Shown: one piece after another, positions 1 through 8,782 of the stretch
Numbering within the stretch: position 1 is the stretch's first letter
Layout of the letters: each line of letters opens with the position of its first letter
Origin: Neisseria mucosa
Lineage (GTDB): Bacteria; Pseudomonadota; Gammaproteobacteria; Burkholderiales; Neisseriaceae
Length of the DNA: 64,000 nucleotides
Assembly (NCBI GenBank): GCA_003028315.1
Contig: CP028150.1
Location: forward strand, 2,046,001-2,110,000
Reading direction: 5' to 3'
Program-made: the position numbers and the translations under genes
The notes under the pieces: generated by a model
The model's database searches: none
Told to the model about the DNA's origin: nothing
What the model saw: the letters and a program-made list of their open reading frames with translations, nothing else

Positions 1-176
1 TTGTATACATCACCTTTTTTAACACGACCACGCGGGGCCGCATCTTTAACTGCGACTTTAATAATATCGCCAACAGAAGCGTAGCGACGCTTAGATCCGC
101 CCAACACTTTGATGCACATCACACGACGCGCACCAGAGTTATCAGCCACATCTAAGATGGTCTGCATTTGAATCAT
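1..176 (-). CDS. rplN: 50S ribosomal protein L14 (partial, C-terminus off the left edge)
   Basis: L14 binds 23S rRNA near the subunit interface. The visible N-terminal 58 residues start MIQMQTILDVADNSGARRV and continue with VLGGSKRRYA, the usual L14 opening. The start ATG is at 176-174. L14 opens the spc operon in many proteobacteria. The 225-bp gap to rpsQ, far larger than any other gap in this ribosomal block, suggests that the S10/spc operon boundary lies there. The rest of the gene and operon is outside the window. Confidence 0.96.
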   Translation of the reverse strand, partial: MIQMQTILDVADNSGARRVMCIKVLGGSKRRYASVGDIIKVAVKDAAPRGRVKKGDVY

Positions 177-401
177 ATTAGTACCTTTAAATTAACCAAC
201 TTAATTTACCATTTTCATATAACTCGCCCACTTATTTCAATTGAGCTAACTAAATGAAACCATCACGGTTCTAGTAAACCAGTCTTGGATCCCGAGGGGA
301 AGAAACTTCCAGAAGAAACTGAAAGATAAGAAACGAAGTTTACACGCAAATTCACTTTGGCGCAACACTTCGTTTCTTATTAAAGCTAACTGTCTTAAAT
401 T
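177..401 (-). other. S10/spc operon junction with a 14-bp inverted repeat
   Basis: A perfect 14-bp inverted repeat (ATAAGAAACGAAGT at 326-339 and its complement at 367-380) surrounds a 27-base loop between rpsQ and rplN. There is no clear U tract after the stem on the minus strand, so it is not a classic Rho-independent terminator. It could be a processing site, an attenuator or a regulatory hairpin at the operon boundary. No convincing -35/-10 pair for rplN was found in the gap. Confidence 0.6.
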
Positions 402-665
402 TTAAACAGTACGTGCTTTCTCAACCAGTTCTTTAACAACCCAAGATTTGGTTTTTGACAGTGGACGAGATTCCGCAATTACTACAACATCGCCAATTCC
501 ATATTGATTATTTTCATCATGGGCATGGATTTTAGTTGATAAACGGATAATTTTACCGTACAGAGGATGTTTTACTTTACGCTCAACCAATACTGTCACA
601 GTTTTGTCCATTTTGTCGCTTACCACTTTGCCTTGCAAAGTACGAACATTTTTATTTTCGCTCAT
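402..665 (-). CDS. rpsQ: 30S ribosomal protein S17
   Basis: S17 is a primary 16S rRNA-binding protein of the small subunit. The 87-residue product has the S17 pattern: LQGKVVSDKMDKTVTVLVER near the N-terminus, then HPLYGKIIR and a GDVV-xxx-ESRPLSKTKSW segment. Its start overlaps the rpmC stop (TAATG), indicating translational coupling. It is the last gene of the S10 block before the junction hairpin. Confidence 0.97.
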   Translation of the reverse strand: MSENKNVRTLQGKVVSDKMDKTVTVLVERKVKHPLYGKIIRLSTKIHAHDENNQYGIGDVVVIAESRPLSKTKSWVVKELVEKARTV

Positions 666-856
666 TACTTAGCACCTTTTTCAGTTAAAATGGTTTTAAT
701 ACGAGCAATATCGCGACGTACACGTTTTAATTCGCTTGGCTTACCCAATTGACCAGTTGCGTTTTGCATACGTAAGCCAAACTGAGCTTTCAACAAGTCC
801 AACAAATCTGCATTTAATTGCTCAATAGATTTGTCTTTCAATTCATTTGCTTTCAT
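665..856 (-). CDS. rpmC: 50S ribosomal protein L29
   Basis: L29 lies at the peptide exit tunnel of the large subunit. The 63-residue protein starts MKANELKDKSIEQL and ends with the typical LKRVRRDIARIKTILTEK helix. Both ends overlap their neighbours by one base (rplP stop/rpmC start and rpmC stop/rpsQ start), the tight packing expected within the S10 operon. Confidence 0.97.
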   Translation of the reverse strand: MKANELKDKSIEQLNADLLDLLKAQFGLRMQNATGQLGKPSELKRVRRDIARIKTILTEKGAK

Positions 857-1272
857 TATTGACCTACCTGTCTTACTACAAAGGTCGTAGGAATAGGCAA
901 TTTGGCAGCAGCTAATTCAAATGCTTCACGAGCCAAAGCCTCTGGAACACCGTCCATCTCATACAACACTTTGCCTGGTTTGATTTCGGCAATGTAATAT
1001 TCCACGTTACCTTTACCGCCACCCATACGAACTTGAATAGGTTTTTCAGTAATTGGTTTATCAGGGAATACACGAATCCAAATACGACCACCACGTTTAA
1101 TGTGGCGAGTCATTGTACGACGAGCAGCTTCGATTTGGCGGGCAGTCAAACGACCGCGACCAACGGCTTTCAAACCGAACTCACCGAAACTTACTTTGTT
1201 ACCGCGGGTAGCAATACCAGTATTGCGACCTTTTTGTTGCTTGCGGTATTTCAGTCTAGTTGGCTGCAGCAT
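856..1272 (-). CDS. rplP: 50S ribosomal protein L16
   Basis: L16 organises the A-site region of 23S rRNA. I place the start at 1272, giving MLQPTRLKYRKQQKGRN and 138 residues, the normal family length. An upstream in-frame start at 1305 would add 11 residues not found in L16. The gene overlaps the end of rpsC by 17 bases. Conserved L16 segments include GRIWIRVFPDKP and MGGGKGNVEYY. Confidence 0.96.
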   Translation of the reverse strand: MLQPTRLKYRKQQKGRNTGIATRGNKVSFGEFGLKAVGRGRLTARQIEAARRTMTRHIKRGGRIWIRVFPDKPITEKPIQVRMGGGKGNVEYYIAEIKPGKVLYEMDGVPEALAREAFELAAAKLPIPTTFVVRQVGQ

Positions 1273-1951
1273 TACGTCCACCTGCCTTTCTTTGTTTCTT
1301 TTCATGCTCAGGTTTAGCTGAAGTCTTTACATTACCTTCAGTATAGACCCAAACTTTCAGACCCAGCACGCCATAAGTAGTATGAGCTTCGCTAGTTGCA
1401 TAATCTACGTTTGCGCGCAAAGTATGCAGAGGTACTCGACCTTCACGATACCATTCGCTACGAGCAATATCTGCACCATTCAGACGACCTGAGGTCATAA
1501 TCTTGATACCTTTTGCTCCTGAACGCATAGCATTTTGCATAGCGCGTTTCATAGCACGGCGGAATTGAACGCGTTTTTCCAATTGCTGAGCAATACCATC
1601 AGCAATAATTTGTGCATCCAATTCAGGTTTACGGATTTCTTCGATATTCACATGAACAGGCACGCCCATCAAGGCTTGCAAATCACGTTTCAGAACTTCG
1701 ATATCCTCACCTTTTTTACCAATTACTACGCCTGGACGGGCAGAGTGGATGGTAATGCGTGCAGATTTTGCAGGACGTTCAATAACTACGCGACCAACAG
1801 AAGCATTCGCCAATTTTTTACGCAGGTAGTTACGAACATCAATGTCTTGTTTCAAAACAGCAGAAAAGTCGGTGCTTTTAGCAAACCATTTTGAAGCCCA
1901 GTCTTTAGTTACCGCCAGGCGAAAGCCTGTAGGGTTAATCTTTTGTCCCAT
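1256..1951 (-). CDS. rpsC: 30S ribosomal protein S3
   Basis: S3 sits at the mRNA entry channel and contributes to helicase activity. The 231 residues begin MGQKINPTGFRLAV. They carry the KH-domain core PGVVIGKKGEDIE (about residues 70-85) and the C-terminal domain around SGRLNGADIARSEWYREGRV. The C-terminal tail is rich in lysine and alanine. It lies between rplV (9-bp gap) and rplP (17-bp overlap). Confidence 0.97.
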   Translation of the reverse strand: MGQKINPTGFRLAVTKDWASKWFAKSTDFSAVLKQDIDVRNYLRKKLANASVGRVVIERPAKSARITIHSARPGVVIGKKGEDIEVLKRDLQALMGVPVHVNIEEIRKPELDAQIIADGIAQQLEKRVQFRRAMKRAMQNAMRSGAKGIKIMTSGRLNGADIARSEWYREGRVPLHTLRANVDYATSEAHTTYGVLGLKVWVYTEGNVKTSAKPEHEKKQRKAGGRNAAAN

Positions 1952-1960
1952 AGCTTTTCC

Positions 1961-2290
1961 TTAGTTGCCCACTGTCACATTGATATGACAAGTTTGTTTT
2001 TCAATGCGGTTACCGCGACCTTTGGCACGAGCTTGGAAACGTTTCAAGCTTGGACCTTTGTCAACAAAGATAGTGACCACTTTCAACTCATCAATGTCGG
2101 CACCGTTATTGTGCTCGGCATTAGCAATAGCTGATTCCAATACTTTCTTAATTAACTCAGCACCTTTTTTAGGACTGAAAGTCAAAATATTCAAAGCTTG
2201 GGCAACGTCTTTACCGCGAATCAAATCAGCTACCAAACGAGCTTTTTGAGCTGAAATACGGGCATTTTTATGTTGTGCATTTACTCTCAT
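1961..2290 (-). CDS. rplV: 50S ribosomal protein L22
   Basis: L22 lines the peptide exit tunnel through a long beta hairpin. The 109-residue protein starts MRVNAQHKNARISAQKARLV. It has the conserved C-terminal segment KRFQARAKGRGNRIEK, the tunnel loop. It stands between rpsS (8-bp gap) and rpsC, the standard S10 order. Confidence 0.97.
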   Translation of the reverse strand: MRVNAQHKNARISAQKARLVADLIRGKDVAQALNILTFSPKKGAELIKKVLESAIANAEHNNGADIDELKVVTIFVDKGPSLKRFQARAKGRGNRIEKQTCHINVTVGN

Positions 2291-2298
2291 GATTCACC

Positions 2299-2577
2299 TT
2301 ATTTCTTTTTAGCCTTTTTATCAGCCAAGTGGCCTTTAAAGGTACGGGTCAATGAGAATTCGCCTAATTTATGACCAACCATGTTATCGCTGATAAACAC
2401 GGGCACATGGGTGCGGCCGTTGTGTACAGCAATGGTCAGACCGATAAAATCAGGCAGAATGGTAGAACGACGAGACCAAGTTTTAATCGGGCGCTTGTCG
2501 TTGCTTGCACGAGCAGCATCTACTTTTTTCAGCAAATGCAGGTCTACATATGGGCCTTTTTTCAATGAACGAGCCAT
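2299..2577 (-). CDS. rpsS: 30S ribosomal protein S19
   Basis: S19 forms part of the small-subunit head with S13. The 92-residue product begins [18 protein letters not shown] and contains [13 protein letters not shown] and the [14 protein letters not shown] motif, all diagnostic. It is placed 5 bp after rplB and 8 bp before rplV. Confidence 0.97.
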
Positions 2578-2582
2578 ACTAA

Positions 2583-3416
2583 TTAACCTTTATTTGAGTA
2601 ACGACGACGAACAATCATGTTATCCGTGCGTTTGTTATTACGAGTGCGGTAGCCTTTAGCAGGAGTACCCCATGGGCTAACCGGTTCGCGAGCTTCACCG
2701 GTACGACCTTCACCACCACCATGCGGGTGATCGACAGGGTTCATGACAACACCACGAACGGTCGGACGAATACCGCGCCAACGATTGGCACCGGCCTTAC
2801 CGATTTTCTTCAGGCTTTGCTCTTCGTTACCGACTTCACCGATGGTTGCACGGCAATCTACGTTGATTTTACGAACTTCGCCAGAGCGCAGACGGACTTG
2901 AGCGTATGCGCCTTCTTTAGCCAACAATACCGCAGAAGCGCCGGCAGAACGTGCAATTTGAGCACCTTTACCAGGTTTCATTTCGATACAGTGGATAGTC
3001 GTACCAACGGGAATGTTGCGGATCGGCAGAGTGTTACCTACTTTGATGGCAGCTTCAGCACCGGAAACCAATACAGCACCGGCTTGAATACCGCGAGGAG
3101 CGATGATATAGCGACGCTCACCGTCTGCATAGCACAACAGTGCAATGAAAGCAGTACGGTTAGGATCGTATTCGATACGCTCTACTTTTGCAGGGATACC
3201 GTCTTTGTTACGTTTAAAGTCTACAACACGGTAATGGTGTTTATGACCGCCGCCTTTGTGACGAGTGGTGATATGACCATTATTGTTACGACCGGCAGTA
3301 GAATTTTTCTTTTCGAGCAAAGGTGCATAAGGCGCACCTTTGTGCAAACCTTCTGTTACCACGCGAACCATGCCGCGACGGCCTGCAGAAGTTGGCTTCA
3401 TTTTAACGATTGCCAT
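2583..3416 (-). CDS. rplB: 50S ribosomal protein L2
   Basis: L2 is required for subunit joining and peptidyl transferase assembly. The 277 residues match L2 along their length. They include the C-terminal signature [13 protein letters not shown], whose His lies near the catalytic centre, and the N-terminal [14 protein letters not shown]. It sits 5 bp downstream of rplW. Confidence 0.98.
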
Positions 3417-3421
3417 TTTGT

Positions 3422-3742
3422 TTATTCCTTATCTGCAGCTGCAGCAGCGGCTTCCAAATCCAACTCTTGACCGGCAGCCAAGCTTACATAAGCTTTTTTA
3501 ACATCGCTGCGGCGGCCCAAAGTACGACCAAAACGCTTAGTTTTACCTTTAGTGGTAACGGTAGTTACAGAAGCAACTTGAACACCGAACAGCAGCTCAA
3601 CAGCAGCTTTGATTTCAGGTTTGGTTGCATTTGCCAAAACTTTAAACGTCATTTGGTTGCGTTTTTCAGCCAATACGTTGCTTTTTTCAGAAACGATAGG
3701 TGCCAAAATCACTTGAGTCAAACGTTGTTGATTCATACCCAT
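3422..3742 (-). CDS. rplW: 50S ribosomal protein L23
   Basis: L23 is the exit-tunnel docking site for trigger factor and SRP. The 106-residue protein has VILAPIVSEKSNVLAEKRNQ near the start and the GRRSDVKKAYV tail. The family ending is extended by an alanine/acid tail (EAAAAAADKE). Start MGMNQQRL is used; MNQQRL two codons later is an alternative. It overlaps rplD by 10 bases. Confidence 0.96.
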   Translation of the reverse strand: MGMNQQRLTQVILAPIVSEKSNVLAEKRNQMTFKVLANATKPEIKAAVELLFGVQVASVTTVTTKGKTKRFGRTLGRRSDVKKAYVSLAAGQELDLEAAAAAADKE

Positions 3743-4353
3743 TGCTCCTCTAATTGTGCAACTGCATCTTTAGTGATGATTACTTTTTTGTAACGCAGCA
3801 AGCTGTAAGGATCAACTTGTTGAGCTTCCAAAACCAACACGTTTGGCAAGTTGCGTGAAGCCAAGTAAACATTCTCATCGAGCTGTTTGGTTACAAACAG
3901 CACTTGCTCCAGACCCAGATTTTTCACTTGTTCAGCAAAAACTTTGGTTTTAGGAGTTTCAGCAGTCAACGCTTCGATAGCAAACAAACGTTCGTCACGG
4001 GCCAATTGGGACAGGATAGTCGCCATACCGGCACGGTACATTTTACGGTTTACTTTTTGAGTGAAGTTTTCGTCGGGTTTGTTCGGGAACGCACGACCAC
4101 CTTTACGCCACAGCGGAGATGAAGTCATACCGGAACGGGCACGACCGGTACCTTTTTGACGCCATGGTTTTTTGGTTGAGTGTTTTACTTCGGCACGGGT
4201 TTTTTGAGCGCGGTTGCCAGAGCGGGCGTTTGCCAAGTAGGCATTTACCAGCTGATGAACCAACGCTTCATTGTATTCGCGAGCGAACAAAGCATCAGAA
4301 ACAGACAGACTGCCTGAAACTTGTCCTTTAGCGTCAATTACTTTCAATTCCAT
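3733..4353 (-). CDS. rplD: 50S ribosomal protein L4
   Basis: L4 forms the tunnel constriction with L22. In E. coli it also represses the S10 operon by binding its leader RNA. The 206 residues have the L4 loop KTRAEVKHSTKKPWRQKGTG followed by SPLWRKGGRAFP. Start 4353 overlaps the rplC stop by one base. Whether autoregulation exists here is unknown; I saw no recognisable E. coli-like S10 leader. Confidence 0.97.
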   Translation of the reverse strand: MELKVIDAKGQVSGSLSVSDALFAREYNEALVHQLVNAYLANARSGNRAQKTRAEVKHSTKKPWRQKGTGRARSGMTSSPLWRKGGRAFPNKPDENFTQKVNRKMYRAGMATILSQLARDERLFAIEALTAETPKTKVFAEQVKNLGLEQVLFVTKQLDENVYLASRNLPNVLVLEAQQVDPYSLLRYKKVIITKDAVAQLEEQWV

Positions 4354-4997
4354 TACGCACCTACTTTCACGCTAGGACGAACTACAACATCGCTGTTGAC
4401 CGCACCCGGAACAGCACCCTTAACCAACAGCAGTTGGCGTTCTGCATCAACACGTACAACTTCCAGTTTTTGGACAGTTGCTTTGGTGTTACCGTATTGA
4501 CCGGCCATGCGTTTACCGGGGAACACGCGACCTGGGTCTTGCGCCATACCGATAGAACCTGGAACACGGTGAGAACGGGAGTTACCGTGGGAAGTACGTT
4601 GGGCACCGAAATTATGACGTTTGATCGTACCGGAGAAACCTTTACCTTTAGAGGTACCGGTTACATCGACCAATTGACCGACTTCAAACATGGAAACGGT
4701 GATTTCGTCACCGGCTTTCAATTCAGCCAGTTTTTCTTCAGTCAAAGCAAACTCGATCAAACCGCGACCGGCTTCAACACCTGCTTTTGCAAAGTGCCCA
4801 GCTTCGGCTTTATTGACACGGTTAGCTTTTTTCTGACCAAAGGTAACTTGAACGGCAGTATAGCCGTCAGCATCTTTGGATTTTACTTGTGTAACGCGGT
4901 TGGCAGACATATCCAAAACGGTTACCGGAACAGAAACACCCTGTTCGTCGAACACGCGGGTCATACCAACTTTGCGTCCAACCAGACCTAAAGTCAT
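4353..4997 (-). CDS. rplC: 50S ribosomal protein L3
   Basis: L3 initiates large-subunit assembly and reaches toward the peptidyl transferase centre. Start 4997 gives MTLGLVGRKVGMTRVF and 214 residues, preceded by an AAGGAAA ribosome-binding site. A longer frame from 5069 adds 24 residues foreign to L3 and would begin only about a dozen bases after the predicted transcription start, so it is rejected. Motifs include KGKGFSGTIKRHNF and GSIGMAQDPGRVFPGKRMAG. It is the first gene of the operon here; rpsJ, the usual first gene, is not adjacent. Confidence 0.97.
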   Translation of the reverse strand: MTLGLVGRKVGMTRVFDEQGVSVPVTVLDMSANRVTQVKSKDADGYTAVQVTFGQKKANRVNKAEAGHFAKAGVEAGRGLIEFALTEEKLAELKAGDEITVSMFEVGQLVDVTGTSKGKGFSGTIKRHNFGAQRTSHGNSRSHRVPGSIGMAQDPGRVFPGKRMAGQYGNTKATVQKLEVVRVDAERQLLLVKGAVPGAVNSDVVVRPSVKVGA

Positions 4998-5087
4998 GAT
5001 TATTTTCCTTTTAAAGTAAAGGGGCGGGCTACGATTGGCCTGCCTTCGGACAATGATAAAACTTGGCACAAATGCACCAAGTCCGCC

Positions 5088-5117
5088 ATTATAATCGACA
5101 AATCAAGCAAATACCAA
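5088..5117 (-). promoter_or_regulatory. Predicted promoter of the S10 ribosomal block
   Basis: On the minus strand TTGGTA (5117-5112), 18 bases, then TATAAT (5093-5088). The expected transcription start is near 5081, leaving a leader of about 85 bases to the rplC ATG. It is the best sigma70 match in the region and explains how rplC can head the operon without rpsJ. Confidence 0.65.
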
Positions 5118-5236
5118 TCTTTTTTTAACACAGGGGCTTACTCGTGCTTTTTATCTCTATAAATTGATATTTCGCCGTCTATATACTCCAGGGAAGTGGC
5201 GTGTTGTTTACACACAAATCACCTTCCATATTTAAC

Positions 5237-5283
5237 AAAAGGTCGTCTGAAAACCACAATCACAGGTTTTCAGACGACCTTTT
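5237..5283 (-). terminator. Inverted DUS pair, terminator of ampG
   Basis: A 19-bp stem (AAAAGGTCGTCTGAAAACC and its complement) with a 9-base loop and T-rich flank, 16 bp past the ampG stop. Inverted DUS pairs are known to act as intrinsic terminators in Neisseria. Confidence 0.8.
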
Positions 5284-5299
5284 TATCCTACCGATACAT

Positions 5300-6583
5300 T
5301 CAAACGGCGGATTGCTTCGCTTTATCTCCGTTCCAAGGTGCAACTTTAAACAGCAGCAACATGCCCGGAATTCCCAACATGAAACACAGCCAGAAGAAAT
5401 TGACGTAGCCCATCGCTTCAATCAGAAACCCTGCTGTCGCATTCATAAACGTACGCGGTACGGCGGATAGGCTGGACAGCAGCGCAAACTGCGTGGCGGT
5501 AAATGCGGTATTGGTTTGTTGCGCCATATACGACACAAATGCTACCGTACCTAAGCCCACACCCACTGCCTCGGCAGCAATGACGACTGCCAACATGGTT
5601 CGTTCTGATGCACCCACATGCTCGAAATGTCCGAAACTTGCCAGCCACGCAAAACCTAAAATCGTAACCCATTGCACCAAACCAAACAGCCACAATGCAC
5701 GGTTCACGCCTAATTTGTTTACCCAAATGCCGCCGATAATCCCGAAAATCACCGCCGGCCACAACCCCGCATTTTTCGCAATCAAGCCGATGTCAGTTGC
5801 TGAGAAACCCATATCGATATAAAACGCGGGTGCCAGCGCAGTTGCCATGCTGTCGCCCAGTTTATACAGCACGATAAAAGCCAAAATAATCAACGCCTGT
5901 TTAACGCTTTGACGGGTAAAGAAATCGCGGAACGGCTCAACAACGGTATCTTTAAACCCTTTTGCACCTACGGGTTGTTGTGCCGGTTCTCGCGCCACGA
6001 ATAAAGTGGCAAGCAACCCCGGAATCATGAATAGCGCGGTAATGATGAAGACGGACGACCAAGGCATCCTATCGGCTAAAATCAGACTTAATGAAGCGGG
6101 AATCAACGAGGAAATACGATAGGCATTCACATACAGCGAGTTACCTAAAACCAACTCTTCATCGGATAACACTTCGCGACGGAAAGCGTCGATCACAATA
6201 TCCTGACTGGCAGAAAAAAACGCCACTACCAAAGACAGTCCCAAAATAATCGACAAATGTTCTTGCGGGCGGACAAACGCATAGGCAGCCAAAAGCAGCA
6301 AAAGCGCGATCTGCATCACCAGCATCCAACCGCGCCGCAAACCTAAAAACGGCAGGCGTACAGAGTCTAGAAGCGGAGACCAGATAAATTTCCAAGTATA
6401 GGGAAAACCAATCAGGGCAAACAGGCCTATGGTCTTCAAATCAATTTTTTCGAGGCGCAGCCACGCCGGAATCAGGCTGTATAGGAAATAAAGCGGCAAC
6501 CCCGATGTGAAGCCCGTAAAAATACAGATCAGCATATTGCGCGAAAAAATCCGCTGCATCGTGCTTGGTTGGGAGTCAGTCAT
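5300..6583 (-). CDS. ampG: AmpG-type muropeptide permease (MFS)
   Basis: Inner-membrane importer of anhydro-muropeptides for peptidoglycan recycling; in gonococci AmpG activity limits release of cytotoxic fragments. The 427-residue protein has about 12-14 hydrophobic segments. It opens with the AmpG-type stretch FTGFTSGLPLYFLYSLIPAW, followed by FPYTWKFIWSPLLDSVRLP and SASQDIVIDAFRREVL. Start MTDSQPS at 6583 is used. It stands alone between its own DUS terminator and that of the next gene. Confidence 0.88.
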   Translation of the reverse strand: MTDSQPSTMQRIFSRNMLICIFTGFTSGLPLYFLYSLIPAWLRLEKIDLKTIGLFALIGFPYTWKFIWSPLLDSVRLPFLGLRRGWMLVMQIALLLLLAAYAFVRPQEHLSIILGLSLVVAFFSASQDIVIDAFRREVLSDEELVLGNSLYVNAYRISSLIPASLSLILADRMPWSSVFIITALFMIPGLLATLFVAREPAQQPVGAKGFKDTVVEPFRDFFTRQSVKQALIILAFIVLYKLGDSMATALAPAFYIDMGFSATDIGLIAKNAGLWPAVIFGIIGGIWVNKLGVNRALWLFGLVQWVTILGFAWLASFGHFEHVGASERTMLAVVIAAEAVGVGLGTVAFVSYMAQQTNTAFTATQFALLSSLSAVPRTFMNATAGFLIEAMGYVNFFWLCFMLGIPGMLLLFKVAPWNGDKAKQSAV

Positions 6584-6666
6584 AATGGGAGAACAACATC
6601 AAAAAGAAAGGCGCATTGTAACAAATCCTGTTCAAACAAACTTTAAACTATGCATAATAATCAAAA

Positions 6667-6706
6667 AGGTCGTCTGAAAACCCGAAATCCGATTTTCAGA
6701 CGACCT
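6667..6706 (-). terminator. Inverted DUS pair, terminator of the MFS gene
   Basis: AGGTCGTCTGAAAA at 6667-6680 and its complement at 6693-6706. On the minus strand the stem is followed by a T6 run, so it reads as an intrinsic terminator 20 bp after the stop at 6727. Confidence 0.8.
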
Positions 6707-6726
6707 GTCTTGGTTGCGTCAGCGGT

Positions 6727-7941
6727 TTACGCCGCTTTCTTTTCGCGTATCGGCAGGTTCAGCAAAGCCGCCATCCCCGCCAACACCGCGTCGGCATACC
6801 ACATCCAGCCGTAATCGTTGAACCGGTAAATCACGATGCCGCCGATATACGAGCCTAAAAAACCGCCGATTTGATGGCTCAACATCGTCAGTCCGAACAA
6901 CGTCGCCAGATAGCGCGTGCCGAACAGCTTGCCCGTAATCGCGGCAGTCGGCGCGACGGTGGCGAGCCAAGTGAAGCCCAGCGCGGCGGCGAAAATGTAG
7001 AAATTGACGTCGGTTCTCGGGGCGGCAAGGTATATCAGCACCATCGCCACACGCGAGGCGTAGAGTCCGAACAAAACATATTTGCCCAAAAACCGCCCCG
7101 TACACCAGCCCGAAAAAATGCAGCCCGCAATGTTCGCCAAGCCGATAATCGCAATCGAAGTCGAAGCGACCGAAGCAGGCAAGCCGCAGAGCGCGATTTC
7201 GTTGGGCAGGTGGGTTACCAAAAACGCGATGTGGAAACCGCAGGTAAAAAAGCCCAAGTGCAGCAGGATGTAGCTGCGGTCTTTAAACGCCGCTTTGACT
7301 GCCTGCCCCAGCGATTGCCCGTTTTCAGACGACGTGTGGTGCGTGGCGACAGCGTTTTTGCCGCCCGCCAGCCACCACGAAATCGGCAGGATTAAAAGCG
7401 CAATCCCGCCCCAAACATAAAACGTCCCCGTCCAGCCGACGGCGGGCAACACCAGCAAACCCTGCACCAGCGGCGCAAACAGAAACTGCCCCGCTGAACC
7501 GCCTGCGTTGACCAGACCCGAAGCCAAACCGCGTTTGTGCGGCGGCACTTTCGCCGCGACCTGCCCCATGATGATGGAGAAACCACCCGCGCCCGTTCCG
7601 AATGCAAAAAGCAGCCCGATTGCCAGCATCAGCCCCCAATAAGTCGGCATCTGCGGCACCATCAGGCAGGCACAAACCAACAGCAACGCGCCGCCGCCCA
7701 AAACCTTAAACGCGCCGAAGCGGTCGGCAAGCGCGCCGGAAAGCGGCTGGGACACGCCCCACATCAACTGGAAAACGGCAATAATCAGGCTGAACTCTTG
7801 GATACTCAGCTCGGTAGAGTCGACAACGGGGCGGACAAACAGTCCCAAAGTCATGCGCATGCCGATGGTAATCAGCAGGATGGCGGCGGCAGCGGCGGTC
7901 ACCAGCCAAAGGTCGGGGGATTTTTGCTGTGTGTGGGTCAT
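6727..7941 (-). CDS. MFS transporter, substrate unknown
   Basis: A 404-residue protein with about 12 transmembrane segments. It has the MFS motif between TM2 and TM3 (SGALADRFGAFKVLGGGALL) and GLASGLVNAGGSAGQFLFAP in the first half. The second half has the shorter repeat IFSGWCTGRFLGKYVLFG. Overall it resembles the monocarboxylate/oxalate-formate antiporter-like MFS group, but the substrate cannot be read from sequence. Transcribed alone, closed by a DUS pair. Confidence 0.85.
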   Translation of the reverse strand: MTHTQQKSPDLWLVTAAAAAILLITIGMRMTLGLFVRPVVDSTELSIQEFSLIIAVFQLMWGVSQPLSGALADRFGAFKVLGGGALLLVCACLMVPQMPTYWGLMLAIGLLFAFGTGAGGFSIIMGQVAAKVPPHKRGLASGLVNAGGSAGQFLFAPLVQGLLVLPAVGWTGTFYVWGGIALLILPISWWLAGGKNAVATHHTSSENGQSLGQAVKAAFKDRSYILLHLGFFTCGFHIAFLVTHLPNEIALCGLPASVASTSIAIIGLANIAGCIFSGWCTGRFLGKYVLFGLYASRVAMVLIYLAAPRTDVNFYIFAAALGFTWLATVAPTAAITGKLFGTRYLATLFGLTMLSHQIGGFLGSYIGGIVIYRFNDYGWMWYADAVLAGMAALLNLPIREKKAA

Positions 7942-8243
7942 GGTTATTGTTTGTTTCTATTGGAAAATGCCGTTCAATCAAACGGCAGAATGACGGATTT
8001 TAACAAACGGGTTGACGCAGGCTAAATAACTCCTGATGCTTTGGATATAGCCAAAATCTTTATCCGCACCGTTTTTCAATTTCTTTCTATCCGCAAGGCA
8101 GAGAATGGGAGACAGGCAGCAACGCGGTGTGTTAAAAACAGCAAAGGTCGTCTGAAAACCTAAAATCCGATTTCAGACGGCCTTTGTTCAAATAAATAGC
8201 AATTTATTTATTAAGAAATTAATTATACAGACTTATCATTTTT
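7942..8243. other. Intergenic region with a mixed-dialect DUS pair
   Basis: No gene seen. An inverted pair (AAAGGTCGTCTGAAA at 8143-8157 and TTTCAGACGGCCTTT at 8171-8185) combines the local GGTCG dialect with a GGCCG arm. It could terminate the DUF3304-type gene, whose stop is at 8244. Confidence 0.65.
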
Positions 8244-8714
8244 TCATTTTTCATAAGCATCTTGTTCAGCACGAATATGCTCATAATATGCATTCATAGG
8301 GTGCTTGGGATGCATTCGTGAATATCCTGTGACAAAAACTCTAACCTTATGCTCAGGTAGAATATGTGCCTGTATATAAGCTTCACTATCCCCAACATAT
8401 TCAATAGGAACTTCCATATTTATATGTTCCCATTTATCTGGTTCTTCTCTTAGAAGAATCAATGTTACAGGAACTGGTTTATCAACCTTAATAGATACAC
8501 AACAAACAACTGCTCCGCCTCCATTATATGGCAATGCATCCATTATAACTTTATTATCCTCCTCTCCTAACATTACCGTAGTAGCCTCTCTCGTATAACT
8601 ATATACTTCCATTGAATAAGTTTTAGTCAAAGGCTTATTATAATATAAACTAATCACCAGGATAGATACTATACAAACCGCTATAATTAGCAATTCTTTA
8701 GTTTTTTGCTGCAT
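8244..8714 (-). CDS. DUF3304-type membrane-anchored or exported protein
   Basis: A 156-residue protein with an N-terminal hydrophobic segment (LLIIAVCIVSILVISLYYNK, residues 9-28) and no lipobox. The rest is hydrophilic. It carries the pattern I associate with DUF3304: YSYT near residue 38, a glycine patch followed by CCVS (GGGAVVCCVSI), a VPIEY segment and a late HILPEHKVRVFVTG strand. Function unknown. Its DNA is much richer in A+T than its neighbours and lies beside a decayed gene, so recent acquisition is likely. Family assignment is from memory of the pattern. Confidence 0.6.
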   Translation of the reverse strand: MQQKTKELLIIAVCIVSILVISLYYNKPLTKTYSMEVYSYTREATTVMLGEEDNKVIMDALPYNGGGAVVCCVSIKVDKPVPVTLILLREEPDKWEHINMEVPIEYVGDSEAYIQAHILPEHKVRVFVTGYSRMHPKHPMNAYYEHIRAEQDAYEK

Positions 8715-8782
8715 TTAAGATCATCTTTCTTTGACTTAACAAGCTGAATCTATAATTACTTAATATAAATTTAAAATATTCT

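Larger units (their letters stand above)
4998..5299. other. Intergenic region rplC / ampG
   Basis: About 300 bp holding the predicted S10 promoter, the rplC leader and a DUS-pair terminator next to ampG. No rpsJ remnant was found. Confidence 0.6.

Noticed and set aside
4998..5069. N-terminal extension of L3
   Set aside because: Unlike L3 and would start only about a dozen bases after the predicted transcription start; the ATG at 4997 has a good ribosome-binding site.
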